Translations under genes and position numbers: made by a program
NCBI GenBank assembly: GCA_019188255.1
Contig: JAETXT010000006.1
Coordinates: 5,704,001 to 5,768,000 of the forward strand
DNA length: 64,000 bases
From: Verticillium longisporum
Taxonomy: Eukaryota; Ascomycota; Sordariomycetes; Glomerellales; Plectosphaerellaceae
Direction of reading: 5' to 3'
In this document: piece after piece, positions 43,508 through 54,988 of the stretch
Layout: each line of letters begins with the position of its first letter
How positions within the stretch are numbered: position 1 is the stretch's first letter
Notes under the pieces: generated by a model
Database searches by the model: none
Seen by the model: only the letters and a program-made list of their open reading frames with translations
Told to the model about the DNA's origin: nothing

Positions 43508-44764
43508 ATGACAGCCCTGCCACCACCTCTCTCGTCTGTCATCCCGCCACTTATCCTGGGCACAGCGACATTTAACATCCAGTACCACCCCAACCCCGAC
43601 TTCAACAACCTCTCGCTGCCTGTCCTCCGCGCAGCTTTCGCCGCCAACATCACTGCCATCGACACATCACCCTACTATGGTCCCTCGGAGCTCCTCGTGG
43701 GCGCTGCCTTGTCAGCTCTCGCGCCGCCCCGCGACTCGCTCTTCCTCATTACCAAGGCTGGCCGCGTCGGTCCCTCGGCGTTCGACTACTCGCCAGCTCA
43801 CATTCGCCATTCGGTCCACCGCTCGCTGGCGCGCCTGCACACGCCGTACCTCGACCTCGTGCACTGCCACGACGTCGAGTTTGTCTCGCCCGCCGAGGTC
43901 CTCGCCGCCGTCCGCGAGCTTCGCGCCCTGCGCAGCCAGGGCCTCCTCCGCTACGTAGGCATCTCCGGCTACCCGCCCGCCGTTCTCGCCGAGCTCGCCG
44001 AGATGATCCTGCGCGAGACGGGCGAGCCCCTCGACGCCGTCCAGTCCTACAGCCACCTCTGCATACAGAACGACACGCTCGCTTCCGACACTAGCCTCCT
44101 CGACCGCTTCGACGCCGCCGGCGTCTCCGTCGTCACCAACGCCAGCATGCTCTCCATGGGCCTCCTCACGACCCGCGGCGCCGACGCCGGGCCCCAGGCT
44201 ACCTGGCATCCGGCCCCGCGGCCCTTGCGCACCGCGTGCCGCGACATTGGGCCCTTGGCCGTCGCCGAGGGCTCGTCGCTCGAAAAGGTCGCCTTGCACT
44301 GGGCCATGTCTACGTGGGCCCGCAAGGGTGCCCGCTTCGGCACGACCGCTGGCGGCGGCAATACGCGCAGGATCGGCGTCAGCGTCATGGGCGTCACCAA
44401 CGCCCGGGAATTTGAGGAGACGAATCGTGCGTGGCAGGACGTTTTGCTGGCGATCGACGTGGCCGAGCGACCGACAACCGCGGTCCGCACAGCAGAGGAG
44501 GAGGCCGCCGTGGCACTTGACGAGAGATTCCGAAAGCTTGTCGAGGAGAGCATGTGGCCTGCGCTGGGCGGATGGCGCAACTATAGTTGGGAAAGCCCCC
44601 AAGCCGACTTTGTCAACACACGGTCCGAATTTGGCGTGCTACCGACGGATCTGGATTCTGCACCTGGCGCAGCATGTGACGATGACTCAAATATGCTGGT
44701 TGAGGCTCAACGTGACGTCGTTTCCACGGAAAGCGTTGCCCCGGTTCTCACTGGCGCTGCGTAA
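43508..44764 (+). CDS. Aldo-keto reductase, D-arabinose 1-dehydrogenase (Ara2) type
   Basis: A single exon of about 418 residues from ATG 43508, chosen because upstream in-frame codons are low-complexity leader. The (beta/alpha)8 aldo-keto reductase fold is marked by LILGTATFNIQY at the first strand. The catalytic tetrad can be placed as Asp and Tyr in AIDTSPYYGPSE, Lys in FLITKAGRVG and His in YLDLVHCHDVE. RYVGISGYPP and VSVVTNASMLSMGLL match the Ara2 group, which oxidises D-arabinose with NAD in the D-erythroascorbate pathway of fungi. The C-terminal extension (RWAD-like, GGWRNYSW, then an acidic tail) is longer than in bacterial relatives. Substrate assignment is by family resemblance only. 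Confidence 0.85.
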   Translation: MTALPPPLSSVIPPLILGTATFNIQYHPNPDFNNLSLPVLRAAFAANITAIDTSPYYGPSELLVGAALSALAPPRDSLFLITKAGRVGPSAFDYSPAHIRHSVHRSLARLHTPYLDLVHCHDVEFVSPAEVLAAVRELRALRSQGLLRYVGISGYPPAVLAELAEMILRETGEPLDAVQSYSHLCIQNDTLASDTSLLDRFDAAGVSVVTNASMLSMGLLTTRGADAGPQATWHPAPRPLRTACRDIGPLAVAEGSSLEKVALHWAMSTWARKGARFGTTAGGGNTRRIGVSVMGVTNAREFEETNRAWQDVLLAIDVAERPTTAVRTAEEEAAVALDERFRKLVEESMWPALGGWRNYSWESPQADFVNTRSEFGVLPTDLDSAPGAACDDDSNMLVEAQRDVVSTESVAPVLTGAA

Positions 44765-45029
44765 GCTTAACGAATTATGAATAAATATATCACAAGGAGA
44801 GTAAATTAATCACGCTGCCTTCGCAAATGTATTCCCAATAAAGTCTTGCCCATCGTGACAGGAAGTGAGCAGTCTTACAAATACAGCGCAGCACACGCTG
44901 AGCGCCCAATCCCCATACTCTAAAAGACTTCATAGACAAGCCCCAAACGCCCAAGTGTTCAGCTTACTCCCATCACGGACAAGTGCGAGCTTTGTAGCCA
45001 GTGCTGGCCCCCCGTCTCCAAATGCCAGC

Positions 45030-47684
45030 TCAGTGTGTGATAGCTGGTGACCTCTCCACCATCGAGTATCCCAATTTCTTTGACTCGCCCTCTTCGTCGT
45101 CAAGAGGTGCCGGTGTCTCCGGCGTGATCATAACCTCGGGCGTCGATATATCGCTGATGGGCGTGCTGGTGACGCTCGTCTCTCCGTGTTCTTCAGGCAG
45201 CTCGATTATCGTGGGTGGAGGTTTGAGCGTCGCCACGCTATCCTCGACTGGAGGACGGACATCCTCTACTTGTTCGGCTTCTGGGGCATCGTCATCGTCT
45301 CTCTTCTTCGTCCCTGAGCCGTTGTTCGTGTCCCCAGCTCGTGCCAAGCTTTCGCCATTCTCAATGTCGACGCCCACCATCTCTGCCAGGCTGCGGAAGT
45401 TGTACATGGGCTCTGTGGCGTCGCGGTCGGCTTCTTCGCCCCGCGCACCCGAGCTGGTCCCATTTCCTCGAGGGTTGTTACCATCGAGGCAGCCAGTGTT
45501 CGAGTAGCTCCCAGCCGCGCTGTCAGCGAGAGAGGAGGATATCGATGAGGCGTTGCTCATTTGTCTGAGGTGGGACGGACCGCGGCTCGTCGTGGGGATC
45601 GGTAGCGAGGGTACTGTCGAGCTGCTCTGGGTAGCTGTGCTGTCGACGCCTTCCGATTCAGCCTGTCCACGATCGATGCCCTTGCCCTTGTTGCCGGTTT
45701 CCAGGGGTGGTGTCGGGCTGGTGGGCGACCCGCCAGGCACTTCGTTGACCTTGGTCGAGCTGGTCTGCGCGTTCTGAGTTGCTTCCATGCGAAGGTTGCT
45801 GGTAGTGCTGTTGCCACGACGTCTGCCAAATCCGAGAGACAAGCTGCTGGCGCTGGCAGAGCTGCCTCCGTTGTAAAAATGGCCTTGCTTCTCGGCCTTT
45901 TTCGCTGCCTTTCGCTCCTCCTTCTCCCGCTTCTTGGCATCCTTGCGCTCGGCTTTTTCCTGTTTCCGCTTTCGGTCCTCTTCGGCAGCGAGAGAAAGTC
46001 GGACAGCTTCCATGAACATCATATCCTCGAGCTCGTCCATGCGGCTTCGGCGACCGAGAATACCACGACCAGACGATCCGCGAGGGCCCGGCTCCATGCC
46101 GTTCGGATCCTCGCCGTCATGTGCCAGCGGGCTTTCGTCGCCAGGGTTCGCGGATGAGCTATTCTGCCCGGTGTTGCGTCTACTGAAGCGTCCAGGCCGA
46201 GTAAAAGCGAAACCACGTTGTGGTTGGTTTTCGCCGATGAGGAAAGCGGCCGTGTGGAGCGCTGTGGCGGCAGCAGCGCGCCTGGCTTGGTGCGCCCGTT
46301 GTGCGGCGAGCTTACTAGACCAATCGGGGCGGACACGGTCGGTAGCAATGACGTTTGGCGCATTGGCGGACAGGCTCTGCGTGCGCCTTCTGCCGGTGGG
46401 CGGAGATCCGGGCATGGTTGAGCTGAGCGAACTCTGTGACGACATGGCCGTGTTATGCGAGCTCAGCGGTGGCATAGCGTGCGCGAGGCCGCGGCGGAAG
46501 GGTGGTGCCTCGTACGTGACACCGAATTCGGACTGTTGACAATAGGGACACGCAGCGGGTTCTGAGATGAGCATCTCCGGATTCTGCTCCGGGTTGGGCG
46601 CCTGCGGTTGACCTGGCTCGCCTGGTTCGCCGTGGTGTTCTGGGTAATGTGGTTCGGGTCGCTTGATTTGGACGAAGCATTCACTGCAAATCGGCTGGTC
46701 GCAACAGCGGGTACGGTTGAGGTACGGGGGTAGTACATGAAGCAGATGGGACACTCGGAAGCATCTTTGTAGAGAAAGACCTCGAGGAGCTGGCCATTGA
46801 CGAAGGGGTCATGTGGTAAGGTGATCTCACGAGGCGCAATGTTGGCTGATGAGTTGTTGCGCGAACTGCCGCTGAGAGCCGCAGCAAGGGCTTTTGCACG
46901 GGGCTTGAACGGAGAGCTCGACCGCTTTGGGTTCGTAGTTGGCGAGGCAAGGGCCGAGCCGGCGTTGGCCGTGGATGTGCTGTAGTCAGACTCAACAGAC
47001 AACGAGCGGGGGCCCATGGGCACGGTCAGATTTGCGAGGTTTTGCGAAGAGGTGTTGGCCGAATCTGGCGTCGGAGCTGCAGGCACAAGGTCTTCGGGGG
47101 GTTGCTCGTCGGCAGCGGGGATGGGAAGACCTCGACCGGCGCAGACGAGCTGGTATTCGGTCCAGCTGTCATCCTTGTCGTCGAGGCCTCGCCAGAAAGG
47201 CGCGATTTTACGGTCGAGCTGGCGATTCCTGGTCAATACCATGGCTGGCAGATACCAGATATTACGAGGGGTGACATACCTGAAGCTGCCTGACGACTTG
47301 CTTATTGAAGTCTTCGGGTCCGGTGTAGACGCCAAGTGTGACCAGATATCCTCCGTCGACATGTTCCTCTTTCATACTCCGTTCACGCTCCTTTTCACGG
47401 GCCGTTCTTTCCTTCTCGAGGCGTCTCGCCTCCCTTTCCTGTTTCGTTTCCCTCCGTTCATAGGGCGCCTCTTCTCTGTTGTTAGCTCCCGTTGAGCCCA
47501 GGCCAAGAAGATTGAGCTCGCCTCTAGTGAACCGGCTTTGCCTATTCCTGCTACGGTCGGAAGAAGGAACAGATTGCTCGTTCGGTCGGCTGGCGGCGGT
47601 GGGCTCGCGTGAGGGGGCCTGGGAGAGCCGGCCGGAGGCGCCGGAAGGCTCGGGACGAGACTCCTTTGTATTGGAGTTGCCCAT
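45030..47684 (-). CDS. SIP5: Sip5-like protein (Snf1-interacting), one-base frameshift
   Basis: About 864 residues from exons 47280-47684 and 45030-47218 (61-bp intron, phase 0) once one base is restored. It starts MGNSNTKES, giving an N-terminal Gly2 that could be myristoylated. A polybasic/Glu-rich helix ([20 protein letters not shown]) and the Sip5-type block [20 protein letters not shown] follow. Then comes a RING-like zinc centre: [33 protein letters not shown] and [21 protein letters not shown]. The long C-terminal half is low complexity with a Lys/Glu coiled coil ([20 protein letters not shown]). Yeast Sip5 interacts with the Snf1 kinase and the Reg1 phosphatase subunit. The frame is lost in a C5 run (G5 at 46726-46730); six C residues restore [14 protein letters not shown]. 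Confidence 0.87.
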
Positions 47685-50166
47685 AGTGTCGTGGGAGAGG
47701 GAGAAGAGGGACTATTTCGAAAGGCGTGGCGACAGGGTATGATCTCGATGTGTTTACGCCGTAGGGGGCCCAGGAGTGCTGGCCGCAGGCGAAAGCCGTG
47801 GTAAGTTTGTCGGCGCTCGTGTCCGGGAGGAGCGGCGTGCGGTGGTGTGTGCGTGCGATAAAAAGATGGCGCGGTCTGCGTAGAAAGTGCCACGCGGGTT
47901 CGAAAAGCCGGGGCAAGTCAAGGCGAGGTTGTAAGGCTTGCTGGTGGCAGGTCAAGTGTGCATGGCGCGAGGCGTTACCAGGCGGGCATGGCGACGAGGG
48001 CGCTGGCTAAGGCTGGGAGAGGGGGGGGGTCTCCAGAGGATCGGGAGTGATCCGGGTATGTTGGACTGCGGTGTCGGAGGGGACGACCGATCGTCAAACT
48101 TTCTGGGACGAGTCGTTGTTGGCGACGAGATATTTTCGGAGGGTGAGAGAGAGGTGAAGAGTAGGCGGCTCTGCAGTAGGCTCGATCGGACAAGGCCAGA
48201 CAGTGCAAACAATGCGGGCTAGAATTGTTGATAGGGGGAGAGGGACAAATGTATGTCGTCAATGCAGCAAGGAACCTGGCAGCAGGGCCGCGAGGAGGCA
48301 GGGGAGGGGAGGGGAGGGGGGGGGATCAGAGGTGATAGGGCCGTGCTTTGTCGTGTGGATGCGCTGCGGTCTGTTCGGGTCTGCTGCCGCTGGGTTGCCC
48401 CCGGTCGACTCTGGGGGCGCTGCTGGGTGCTGCGCTGTAGTGGGCCTCAGAGGTCGATGGGGTGGCTGGGCAAGCTGGGCTAGAAGCTCGATGGATGGTG
48501 GTGCAGATAGAATGGCAGCTGGCAGCGTGGTGGTGTTGGATTGAGTGGAACAAGACAAGACGGGACGGCTGACTGTGGGTTGTGTGCTGGCTGGGCGAGT
48601 CGATGTGCGTGGAGCGTGGCTTGTTGAGCGAGCAGCTGCTGGCGAGCGCGAATAGCTGAAGGGCAGGCCCGCGAGGCAAGATGCCGAAAGCAGCCGTAGG
48701 GTACGATTCCGTCAGGCTGGGTTATTTGTTGACGTGAGTGTTGAGAAGAAGGCAGTCCCGTCCACAAACGACCAGCTAGTCGAGCTGCAATGGGGAAAAG
48801 CAAATCGTCGGAAGGCTTTTCGTTTACCCACCTTCACCACGACTATGTTCCTTTTCCTTCGCTGGATGATGAGGCGATGGCGATGACAGGATGTACCTCC
48901 ATGTAATACAGCGGAGTCGGCACGGGTGCCTCTGTGGAGGTGGAGGTAGGCAGGTAGGTAGGTGCTGGCAGAGCGGCGAGGCCAGCTGGCTGGGCAGGCA
49001 CCGGAGGCAGACACAGAGAGGCAGGTACAACGAGGTGCAGTGGGCTTGGCTGCTCACGGCCGAGTCAAGACGGGTCTCGACCCTTAGTTCCACCACTCAG
49101 GCGTCATCTGATGACTTGGGCACCACCAGTCTGATGGGCCAGCAAAGAAAGAGCTGGCGTGGCACAGTGGAGAAACCCGCAAATTCCCCCAGGCGAGACT
49201 GCCAGAAACCTGCCCAAAAAGCACTAGCAGTGTGCGCGCACCCCAGCCTGGTCGATCCTCCCCTCGTCCTGGGTGCTGCTTCCCCCTCATCCACCTGTCC
49301 GGTGCCGCTGTGGCCCTTGCCTGCTTCATCCTGTCGTCACCTCTTCGACCAAGCACCCCTCCCCGCCTTCCCTCCTCATCATTTTTGTCATGAGGCTATC
49401 GCTCACGCGGGTCCAGCTTATCACACTTGAGAGTGAATCAGACTCTGGCTGGCTGAGGCATCACAACCGATGTGACGGTCATGTCTAGGTACCTAGCGAC
49501 CTACGCTTGCATACGTAGGTACTCATAAATAGGTAGACAAGGTATGCCTTTTGCATTTGATTCCGTCAACTCAAGCTGCTGAGATCTACATGTACGCATG
49601 CGCCAACTCATCCGATCCCAAGAGTAAGCATGGAACTTCCCAGTTACTATCGATAAGCTCTGTCCACCTCCATCCCTCGTGTGTGTCAAGATGATTGTAC
49701 GCAATGCGATCATCAATCGCAGTTCAACGTCGGCATGGTCTGCCGCATCAATTGCACAGCTTCAGGTCGGAACCCCCTATCATGCTTCGAGATGTGTCAC
49801 CAGGTCCAAGCTCCCTTGAGCTGCCGAAGTCTGAGTTGTGCCTGGTTCGCTCCCCTTTGTGCATGTCTCAACGCGGACGGGACGCCTGGTGCGCCTGCGC
49901 AGTACCGCGTGACGACCCTCTCCCCCCTTCAGCACACTTACATGTCTTGGAGTCTCAGACAGCCACCCAGCTTGTTGACATGACGAGCATAGATAAGGGA
50001 CGCCACATCTGAGATGGCGACACAGGCAACCAGAAAAAAAGCACACGCTGCACTTGCCGCCCAGATGAACCTATATCGGAGCCTCCAACCTTACATCCCG
50101 GGCGGGCTCTACTTTATTATGGAAACATACTATTGCATCATGATGTGTCTACTGCACCGTGCTAGA
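47685..50166. other. Long intergenic region upstream of SIP5
   Basis: About 2.5 kb with many small composition-driven frames but no convincing gene. It contains a G-run tract at 48301-48324 and GGTAGGTAGGTAGG-like microsatellite around 48945-48965. Around 49485-49540 are TAGGTACCTAG/TACGTAGGTA motifs of the type common in fungal intergenic DNA. A 100-codon cysteine-rich frame at 49681-49983 was not accepted. Confidence 0.5.
48301..48324 (+). repeat. G-run tract, potential G-quadruplex
   Basis: Four runs of at least four G separated by single A (GGGGAGGGGAGGGGAGGGGG and four further G). Located about 620 bp upstream of the SIP5 ATG, with the G-rich strand on the plus strand (template for SIP5). 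The motif meets the usual quadruplex pattern; formation in cells is not shown. Confidence 0.7.
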
Positions 50167-52190
50167 TCACACCCTCGTGGATGCGTCGTGATAGGGCTCC
50201 CCCGCATCACCTGGTGACTGTGGCGCCAGCAGCCGTTCCGTATCCTCCGGCCCTTGGTGGCCGCCGTCAACCCCCTGCGCCGTCTCAACCTTACCGAAAA
50301 GCGCATCCATGTCCTCTAGAGCGATGCCTTTTGTCTCCGGGTAGAAGATAAGGATGATCTGGAAACGTTAGCTGGCCCTCGAGACTAAGAGTGTTCGACG
50401 TCATACCGGAATGCACAGCACATTGACCACCATGAAAATGAAGTAAACCTTGCTGCCCAATGCTGCCCGTCCAACAGGCCATACATGAGACACAATGATG
50501 GAGCCGACCGAGCCACCCGATGCCGCGAAATTAAGCCCCCGCGCCCGCACCGACGTGGGGAAGATCTACCGGCGTCAGCAGCTTGGCCTGACCAAATGCC
50601 GTTTGGAAACAACCTACCTCGGTATTATACACCCATGACGCCGGGCCGAAGCCCAGGCTGTAACCCAGGGCGTAGACGAATATGAAAATGATACAGATGA
50701 CATCCGCCACCTTGCTCGAGTTGTCCGGATACGCGATCGGCAGGGCGCCGTTGATCTGCCGTTTTGTTAGCTGGCAGAACCATTTCCGCGCAGGCCCATT
50801 GTGCGAGCACTCACCATCATAGCCACGGCCATCACAACACAGCCCGCCACCAGACACATTCGCCTGCCAAAACGATCGATGAGAAACATCTCCAACACCG
50901 TGAAGCCAATCTTGATGGTCATTTCTGCTGCACCGGCCATCAGGGCTACTCTCGTCTCGAGTCCAAGCGCCTTGAGCAACGTGGGCAGATAGTATTTCAT
51001 CGCCGTGGCGCCGCACAGAGTAGCCATGAATTGCAGAGCTGCAGCGCGCCACAACCGGGCGAAAAGGGCTGGCTCGTGGAAGAGAGCAAGCCAGGACGTG
51101 TGGGTGGGGTAGTAGGCGTCAACGTTTCTGGTGATGGCGGCAAATTCGGCGTCCACTTCAGCATCGGGCGCCATGCCCTCGCGAAGCCAACGGAGAGTCG
51201 CCTTGGCACGTTCGAGATGGCCGTTTTCCACGAGCCAACGAGGGCTGACCAGACATTAGCTGTGTTAAGGGCGCGCAAAGGGGTTCGCGGCTTACCTTTC
51301 GGGGATCCAGGGCAGCCCAGCAGCGAACGTCAGGGCGGGCACGAGTTCGAGGCAGATGGATAGGCGCCAGCCATAGTAGTGACCGCTGGCTGAGGTCCAG
51401 TACGTCATGAAATAGCCGACCCTGGTGTACAGGTCAATCGCGGTTCCTTTTCCTCCGATTTACACAACATGCATCCGCACACTTACCAGAGACCGGTGGC
51501 AAGGCCGGCGATAAAGCCGACGTGATTCATCGTCACGAAATGACCCCTCTGCTTTGCAGGTGAAACCTCCCTTTTGAAGTCAGCAACTCAACATCATAAC
51601 ACTTCATTGGCTTCACCTACGTTTGATAGAGCGGCACCGACGTCGAAACGATGGCTACGCCAACACCCGATACCATTCGCCCGAGAATCATGGTTACGAG
51701 GGCTGATACACCATTGCTGGTCGCCTGGAGCGCCGTGCCGAGCATGAGAACGCCGACGCCAGAAAGAGCTGCGTATCGACGACCGAGCCAGTCGCTGAGA
51801 GGGTGCGAGACGAAGATGTAGCTTATGAAAGTACCAAGGTAATAGATACCAGTGATGATGCCCTTGGTGCCAGCCCTGGGATGGTTGAGCATCTCCTGCC
51901 AGCCAGGATGAACGAGAATAGAGGATAGCACACCAATGTGGTAACTACATACCTGTCAGCATGGTTCTGGGCAGCGATGCACCCAATTACTGAGGTCTCG
52001 TCGAGCGAAATGCCTCACTCGACTGCCCCTCCGCGCGACGTCTACGGCATCATGAACGTCGCAAGACACAATAGGATATATATGTGGGCATATCGTCTTA
52101 CCCCCATACTGAAGCGCCAATGCCGAAGAAGAAGCACAAAAAGTATAACCTCCGTACGGCCGGTGCCGCGGGGCTCTTGAAGTTGGCCAT
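50167..52190 (-). CDS. MFS sugar porter (hexose/monosaccharide transporter)
   Basis: 513 residues from eight exons (52102-52190, 51621-51944, 51487-51570, 51296-51421, 50815-51244, 50618-50755, 50407-50565, 50167-50358); every junction phase agrees. Exon 1 (MANFKSPAAPAVRRLYFLCF) enters helix 1, and the first intron is the longest at 157 bp. Sugar-porter signatures are clear: GRRYAALSGVG, GRMVSGVGVAIVSTSVPLYQ plus TEVSPAKQRG, WIPESPRWLVENG, DRFGRRMCLVAG, FPTSVRARG and FYPETKG. The central loop is normal length. It probably imports a monosaccharide across the plasma membrane; the actual sugar cannot be told. It runs tail to head after the C2H2 gene, with 569 bp between them. Confidence 0.92.
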
Positions 52191-52759
52191 TGAGTAGACC
52201 AATTGAGCGTACAGCTTCCAGCCTCCGATCAAAGGAGCGTTTGGAAAGGGGGGAAAGGGGGAAAATACCGAGATGCTATGGCTTCATCGTTGAACCGAGC
52301 CTTATTCTCAGTACACCAGAAAGTGTGGTCGCTCGGGGGATGGTTGATGGTGAAGTCGACAGGCTGATGTTTTGTTCTCCGAGCGGTTCGTTGTGGCAAA
52401 GGTGGGGGGACTCAGTGGTGGATGCCCAGGCGAGAGCACCACACGCTTGGCCACCTGGTGCACTGACAATTTCTGCATCCTGCAAACACCCACATCGTCA
52501 TCTGTTCACTTGGCAATCCTCCGCGCAGACCTAAGGCATGGCCTACGACCCCGCCATAGTCGGGTTATTGGCATGTTCAAATACGCTGTTATCGGAGGCT
52601 TTCGATCTCTATTCAGGTGCTCACGGGGTACGGGTCTCGTGGCACCAGGCTGTGGCCAACTTCACGCATGGAGCTCGTTGGCTTAACATCACTCGCACAT
52701 TTCATCCAGGGCTCTCTAATTATTGTACATATATCATACAGCCCGTTCCTCATCTGTTT
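52191..52759. other. Intergenic: sugar porter promoter and C2H2 gene 3' region
   Basis: About 570 bp between two minus-strand genes. No coding sequence or clear motif seen. Confidence 0.5.
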
Positions 52760-54988
52760 TCACCGCGAGCCGTACCCTGGGAAATCAAACTGACCTGTCT
52801 GATTCGAGGGCAACGCCATATCCCATCCGGCATACGGGCTCGGCCCCGACCCTGGCCCCGACCCGGACAGGATCTCAGTTAGCCCCGTTGCGAGATTCGT
52901 TTGCGGTACCCCGTATGCCCAAGACCCCGTCATGACATCCTCCGTCATACCGGGCGCAAAGTCTCCATAGAGCCCGCCCGGCATCCCACTCGGATTGGGT
53001 CCATCATCGCCGCCATCTCCCGGGACCTGCTCCATCACGGGCATCAACATGCGCCCGCCAGCGCCGTTACTCGACCGAATCTCCGTCCCTGTTGACGAGC
53101 ACCGGCCCAACCCATCATCCACGCCAAAACTTGACCCCAGAAGCGCGATCGAGAGACTGTCCTCAGATGACCCTTCGTCGACATCCACCCCCGAGTCCGG
53201 CCTGGGCCCGCGTCGTGATGGCGGCCCTGGCATGGCAGCGTTGATCTCGCTCTTGCGGTTGCTTCTGTTCGAGTATGGCTTTGTTCTTGCTTCATTCACA
53301 CACTGCTCCACAACCTGGATGAACTGGTTGCGATACACATTGCCTATCGTCTCCAGCGCTTGCTCGTTGAGTCCCTTGTTGCGTAAGCTTCCCTCGAGCG
53401 CCTTCAAGCTTGCAAGGAAGCGCCCCGTCACCTCAAAGTGTTCAATGACAGGACAGAAGTCTATATGCGAGTTAGCAGCGAGCATGGCGATCGAGCAGAC
53501 ACAACCCACCCCAGTTGACCACTTCGTGATCACCGTCGTCCGGAAATACGAGGTTCCAGATTTCCATCCATTGCACTTCCGCCGATGTCCCGCCCGCCCG
53601 CTTCCGGCTCAGCAGCTTGGCAGCCGTTGGACCGTCAATGCCACATTCAGGGTCGTGATCAGCAATGTCGCACATGAGGTCCCTCGGCAGTCTCTGGTGG
53701 TCCCTGAGATCCTTCCTTGCTGCAAAGTCGCGGTTGCACCGGTCACAGACAAAGGCGGACGGATCCACCCGCTTGTGTTGCTTCACGATGTGCTGCCGCA
53801 GCTCGGCAAATTTCGGAAAATACGTCATGGCGCAAGAGTGATGCTCACGCACGTTGAACCGCGCAGGGTTGCGTTTGCGAAAGGGGCAGCTCAGGCGGAG
53901 GTTCTCTTCGGGTTCCTTGGCGATTTGTCGAGGGCGTTTGAACGGAGCACCGCCGTCGGCGTCGTCCTCGCTGATGTCCTCGTCATCTTCTGTTCCGTCA
54001 CGGCTGGGGCCGCCTTTCTTCCGCTTTCCAGTTTGGGAGGTTCGCGTTGGAGCTCGTGCAATGAGCACGGTTGATCGAGATGAAGCCGATGTCGTGTGCG
54101 TGAGCTGCGTGGTTGACGGACCGCTAAAGGCGATGCGGCCGACGTCTTGAATGAAGCGGGACGTGAAGCGGCGGAGTAAACTCTGAGGAGCGCCAATCTC
54201 GTCTAAATCGACACCATATGCAGCTTGGAGGACGTAGTTGAGCACGCCCTCAACCTCCTCGTCTGAGCTGTCTGCGGGATCGTCGTCCCAACCTGTGGAG
54301 AGCCTGTCGACCCTCACGTCGAAACTCATCCTCTCTTTGAGCGGCGGAGGCCCATCGCTGTCGATTTGGTCGGCTGCTGGTCTAGACTGAGTTTAGCATG
54401 AGCTCACGTTCAAGGTCTAGGGTGTTGCCAAGCTGCCTACCTTGGAGTACCGGCAGCCCGAATCGCATCAACTTCTGGTATCTCGTTGATCTCTGGCTGT
54501 CTAGAGTGGTCCTTCATCCGATCTTCGTCGGGCACTGAATCAACAAACGTGGATGAAGACGAATCATATGACTGGCGGTTCCATTGCCTAATGGGATGAC
54601 CCCGCAGCGTCTCCCTGCTGGGGACCTCGATATCTGGCGTCGTGGCCCGAGTGAATGTCGAAAGCGTCGGCGACATGGGCATCGAATATGTCGTGGCCGA
54701 GTCAGGCATGACAGCCGAGCTCATAGTCGACGACGTTGGTGAACGGTCACGATACGCCTTGAAAGCTGCTGACGAGAGGTTTAAGCCCTCGGGGCATTTT
54801 GAGGACGGGTGCGGGGCTGGGTTGTCGAGCGACGTCCATTGTAGCACCTCGGTGATGTGAGGGAAGGTGGCAGAAGATGAAGATACAGACGAGGAAGTCT
54901 TGAGATGACGCGTCTCGCGGTGGCGGATGGGCATCGGCGTTGACCATGTTGACTCGACGCCTTCTGTGTGCAATGGTGAATCTGCCAT
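52760..54988 (-). CDS. C2H2-type zinc-finger protein (fungal-specific)
   Basis: 706 residues from exons 54441-54988, 53510-54381 and 52760-53460, phases consistent. Residues 1-200 are Ser/Thr/Pro-rich. The middle has a basic KRKKGG and KRPRQ, possible nuclear signals. A paired zinc-finger module follows: CPFRKRNPARFNVREHHSCA ... LRQHIVKQHKR, then CDRCNRDFAARKDLRDHQR. This layout, with the first finger atypical, recurs in filamentous ascomycetes. A helix-rich stretch follows (EVQWMEIWNLVFPDD, then the segment VTGRFLASLKALEGSLRNKG). The C-terminal quarter is Gly/Pro-rich, as in transcription activators. A DNA-binding role is likely; targets are unknown. Confidence 0.82.

Noticed and set aside
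43712..44602. Long antisense frame opposite the aldo-keto reductase, with similar long frames opposite other genes (for example 388-801, 39059-39595 and 57115-57876)
   Set aside because: These come from GC-rich third positions of the real genes; they contain no domains, and their composition is repetitive Ala/Arg/Gly/Val.
49681..49983. Cysteine-rich 100-codon frame, considered as a small secreted protein
   Set aside because: No signal peptide, no ATG at its start, and an overlapping equally long frame in another phase.
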